Of a DNA stretch of 64,000 nucleotides, positions 61,641-64,000 are shown piece after piece. The position numbers and the translations under genes are program-made. Numbering within the stretch: position 1 is the stretch's first letter; every line of letters begins with the position of its first letter. The notes under the pieces are model-generated. The model was not told where the DNA came from. It did no database searches and was given only the letters and a program-made list of their open reading frames with translations. The DNA comes from Calliopum simillimum (taxonomy: Eukaryota; Arthropoda; Insecta; Diptera; Lauxaniidae), in NCBI GenBank assembly GCA_951812925.1, contig OX638371.1:42878101-42942100 (forward strand). Reading direction: 5' to 3'.

Positions 61641-62709
61641 CAGTAGACCCCGCTTAATTGAATTTATGAAAAATGCAAATTTTTCGTTTCAATTAACCGT
61701 GGAATCAATTAAACGGAGCCCGCTTAATTGATCCAACTGATCAATTAAAAGAATCCCGGATAATTGATCGATTTTAGTTTTAATTTAATGGTTTTGTTAT
61801 GTGTTCAAAGCATTAAGAATTTCTTTAAATCATAAGCTCCAGAAGGAGATAACGAATGCAAAAATATGTATATACATTAAAAAGTACATAAGGTACATAA
61901 AGAAAATTAATTAAAAATTCGTGCGTAGAAGACTTAGAGCTGAACATATAAATTTGGAAAGCTAGGTGGAATGTAAATGTATATGGGAATCAATAGCTTA
62001 GAATATGTTTACTACCAGTCCATCAGTCTGCCGTGCTGAATCGGACCGGGCTGAAAAGGTTGCAAAAATCAGTTTGGTAAGTGTATCGCTTACGGTCACT
62101 TTTCTTGCATGCATTAACAAAGATTATCCCGGTTAAAAATTGTGTGCGCATTAAAAGTTATTCAGGGTCAAATTTTAAAATTTTTTTATAATTTCCAGTG
62201 GCATTAGAAGTAAATAAAAGCATCAGACGATTTAAAACCTTTAAGGCCATCACCTCTTCTGGACATAGTATGCAAAGCACAATCCACTTCCGTCGGCGTT
62301 GAAAATCTCAGCTTGATCAAAACACTTTAATAATCCGGGAAGAACTAAGTTTTTGAAATCATTTGCACCTTTTACGTTTTCTGAGGATTTTTCTAAATGA
62401 CCTTTACGAAAGACGACACCTTAACGGTTTTGCCTTTGCCATAGCTAGCCCGGAGTAGGATTAAAATTTTTATTACAGATTTTTCCATCAGTATAATTTT
62501 TGTTACTTTTAATATTATTGATCTTTTAAAAGGGGTATTTTACATGTATTTTTCATTTGAATAACATTTCTGTCTATTTATTTACCGGGGAAATCAATTA
62601 AGCAGGAATCAATTAACAGGGGATTCGGGTGCCTTTTTCAACTAGGATTTTTTAGTTCAATTATCCGGGGAAATCAATTAAAAGGGGATCAATTGAACGG
62701 GGTCTACTG
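61641..62709 (-). mobile_element. pogo/Tigger-like element with inverted ends
   Basis: Left end CAGTAGACCCCGCTTAATTG and right end (GGGGTCTACTG, 62699-62709) are inverted, preceded by TA (61639-61640); the right flank is AA, a decayed TA. Subterminal AATCAATTAA words recur. The remnant transposase at 62240-62420 has the DIFNADETGL-type signature of pogo/CENP-B-like proteins. At 1069 bp it is much shorter than autonomous pogo elements, so internally deleted. Confidence 0.75.
62240..62420 (-). pseudogene. pogo/Tigger transposase fragment
   Basis: Minus-strand frame around NLVLPGLLKCFDQAEIFNADGS, with the first catalytic Asp of the DDE/D domain at codon 62292-62294. The normal Glu-Thr after it is Gly-Ser. 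The remaining catalytic residues are missing. Confidence 0.65.
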
Positions 62710-63067
62710 AACTTACATTTTAGGCATGTATGTATAATAGCTGTGTTCCAATGGTAGTGGATCTGATAAAGATCAAATCTGAATCCATAGAAATGCACAC
62801 GGAAGATATTCAAACCGGTTTTTATTGAATTACTTCTAAACGGTTACTTTAATGTGAACACATATGGCTTATTTTTTGTAGATCTTTTGATCGGTGAAAA
62901 AAAATTCACTTGAAACTATTTCGCACAGGAGCTCTTTTTTCGTCTTATTTTCCTGGGCTAAAGGACAGAACATTTAATAGTTCAGTAAATTTAGGTTTTT
63001 TCAAGAATATAATTTTGCCACAAAAGCGTTGTCAAATGATCAGAGCTGTCGATGGGTTTCTATTGCA

Positions 63068-63215
63068 CGGTGATCCGGAAGCAAATTATTAACGTGGAAA
63101 AGTGTCGCTAAAATCGGTTTCGATTAGGTTTTTTTTTGCTGATTCAGAATCCAATTTGATCTCGTTTAAAAGTTATACTAAAAACACCTTTTAATAAGTA
63201 TTTTAAGGAATTCCC
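63068..63215. repeat. Direct repeat, unit 1 (unit 2 at 63432-63611)
   Basis: Shared words include GAAGCAAATTA, AAGTGTCGCTAAAATCGGTT, TTTGCTGATTCAGAATC and GTTTAAAAGTTATACTAAAA. The spacing is about 362 bp. Both are part of foldback-like AT-rich sequence; no coding role. Confidence 0.65.
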
Positions 63216-63642
63216 GTTGAAATCTTTTCTTAACTGACTAAAAGTGTACTGTAAAATTTTCATTGCGTTTACTAGATTGTTAATGTACATAAAAAGGCCT
63301 ATTTAGTGATTCATTTAAGGATGAACAACTAAGAGAAAAAGGATCATAGAAAATTAGCTAAATTTATTTGACACATATCCTTTTCATGAGCGCAAATGGA
63401 AAAAAAAAAAAATAAAAGTATGTGTGTACAATCATGGTGATTCGGAAGCAAATTAGTTGCGTGTAAAAGTGTCGCTAAAATCGGTTTCGATGAAAAAATT
63501 TGTTTTTTTTTTTTTTTGCTGATTCAGAATCTATTTTTAACGAAATCCTATTTGATCCCGTTTAAAAGTTATACTAAAAATACCTTTTAGTAAGTATTTT
63601 AAGGAATTCTTTAATTAAAAATATGTTGTTACATACATACAA

Positions 63643-63969
63643 TTGCATAAGGTTACGAAGCTTCTGGGATGTGATAGAGGAGGCCTAGGCTAACAAAAAA
63701 CTGCACCCGGAGGGGGTCTAAAATGTACCCCTAAGGAGTTATAAGGTTAAAACTGATTTTATGACTTGTTTCAGAAAAAAATTTTCTTGGATCACCCGAA
63801 CGTTTTAGGGAAAACATTTTTATGGCAAGTTTTTCAGATAGTGTAAATGGTTTATAGGAATTTCGCAAAGTTCTGGACATTTAAAGTTGATATTTTAATT
63901 TTTTTCCCCCAATTTTTTGTTTGCCTAGGCCTTCTCTATAATCTTTCAGAAGCTTCGTAACCTTATGCA
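63643..63969. repeat. Foldback with 47-bp terminal arms
   Basis: TGCATAAGGTTACGAAGCTT (63643) to GAGGCCTAGGC (63691) mirrors 63923-63969 (GCCTAGGCCTTCTCTA... to CCTTATGCA). The interior is unique. Non-coding. Confidence 0.75.
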
Positions 63970-64000
63970 CATCCTGCGGAAATGAAAATGGCTTGCAAAT

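Noticed and set aside
1..64000. CRISPR array, operon or bacterial features
   Set aside because: The content is eukaryotic throughout: LINEs, LTR elements, splice-like borders. The tandem repeats have no CRISPR spacing.

Overview
The window looks like repeat-rich nuclear DNA of an insect, most likely a fly. It is strongly AT-rich, and every long reading frame belongs to a transposable element (TE). The element classes (BEL/Pao, CR1, RNase-H LINE, RTE, Tc1/mariner, pogo, hAT) and the short TATACCCT-bounded repeats fit a dipteran; the species cannot be fixed from sequence alone. The only host-like coding sequence I can support is one 37-codon exon resembling ABHD18 at 8245-8355 (+). Much of the window may therefore be intron or intergenic DNA filled by TEs.

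Layout, left to right. 1-9 kb: foldbacks, a LINE tail, a 102-bp MITE with 9-bp target duplications, a tandem-unit repeat split by a solo LTR, an intact 426-codon DUF7869-like gene inside inverted repeats (possible DNA transposon), then the ABHD18-like exon. 9-32.3 kb: a deep nest. A 142-bp-period TIR element and several large foldbacks are split by three LTR elements with exact 5-bp target duplications: one BEL/Pao element (10701-16847) that lost its integrase core, and two related elements (19625-23795, 27990-32141) that encode only gag-protease. 32-46 kb: an RTE remnant, a near-perfect 2.1-kb palindrome, a complete but dead D37E Tc1/mariner element, a TTAA-flanked palindromic MITE, and a CR1 remnant split by an RNase-H LINE fragment and a hAT MITE. 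46-50.6 kb: an inverted-repeat array with tRNA-like Pol III promoter modules that appears to split an old gag gene. 51-56 kb: an apparently intact CR1 element (PHD-finger ORF1 plus endonuclease-RT ORF2) in the loop of another foldback. 56-64 kb: mariner and pogo remnants, the second TTAA MITE, direct repeats, and a 345-bp unit carrying a complete hammerhead ribozyme core.

How the parts relate: the CR1 element has both ORFs open and could supply its own machinery. The two gag-protease elements and the integrase-deleted BEL element cannot complete a cycle alone, yet have near-identical LTRs, so they were probably moved by proteins of a complete relative elsewhere. The most unusual items are the hammerhead unit (58597-58941), the gag-protease-only family, and the DUF7869-like element. 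Repeat boundaries without a stated target duplication are approximate, read by eye.
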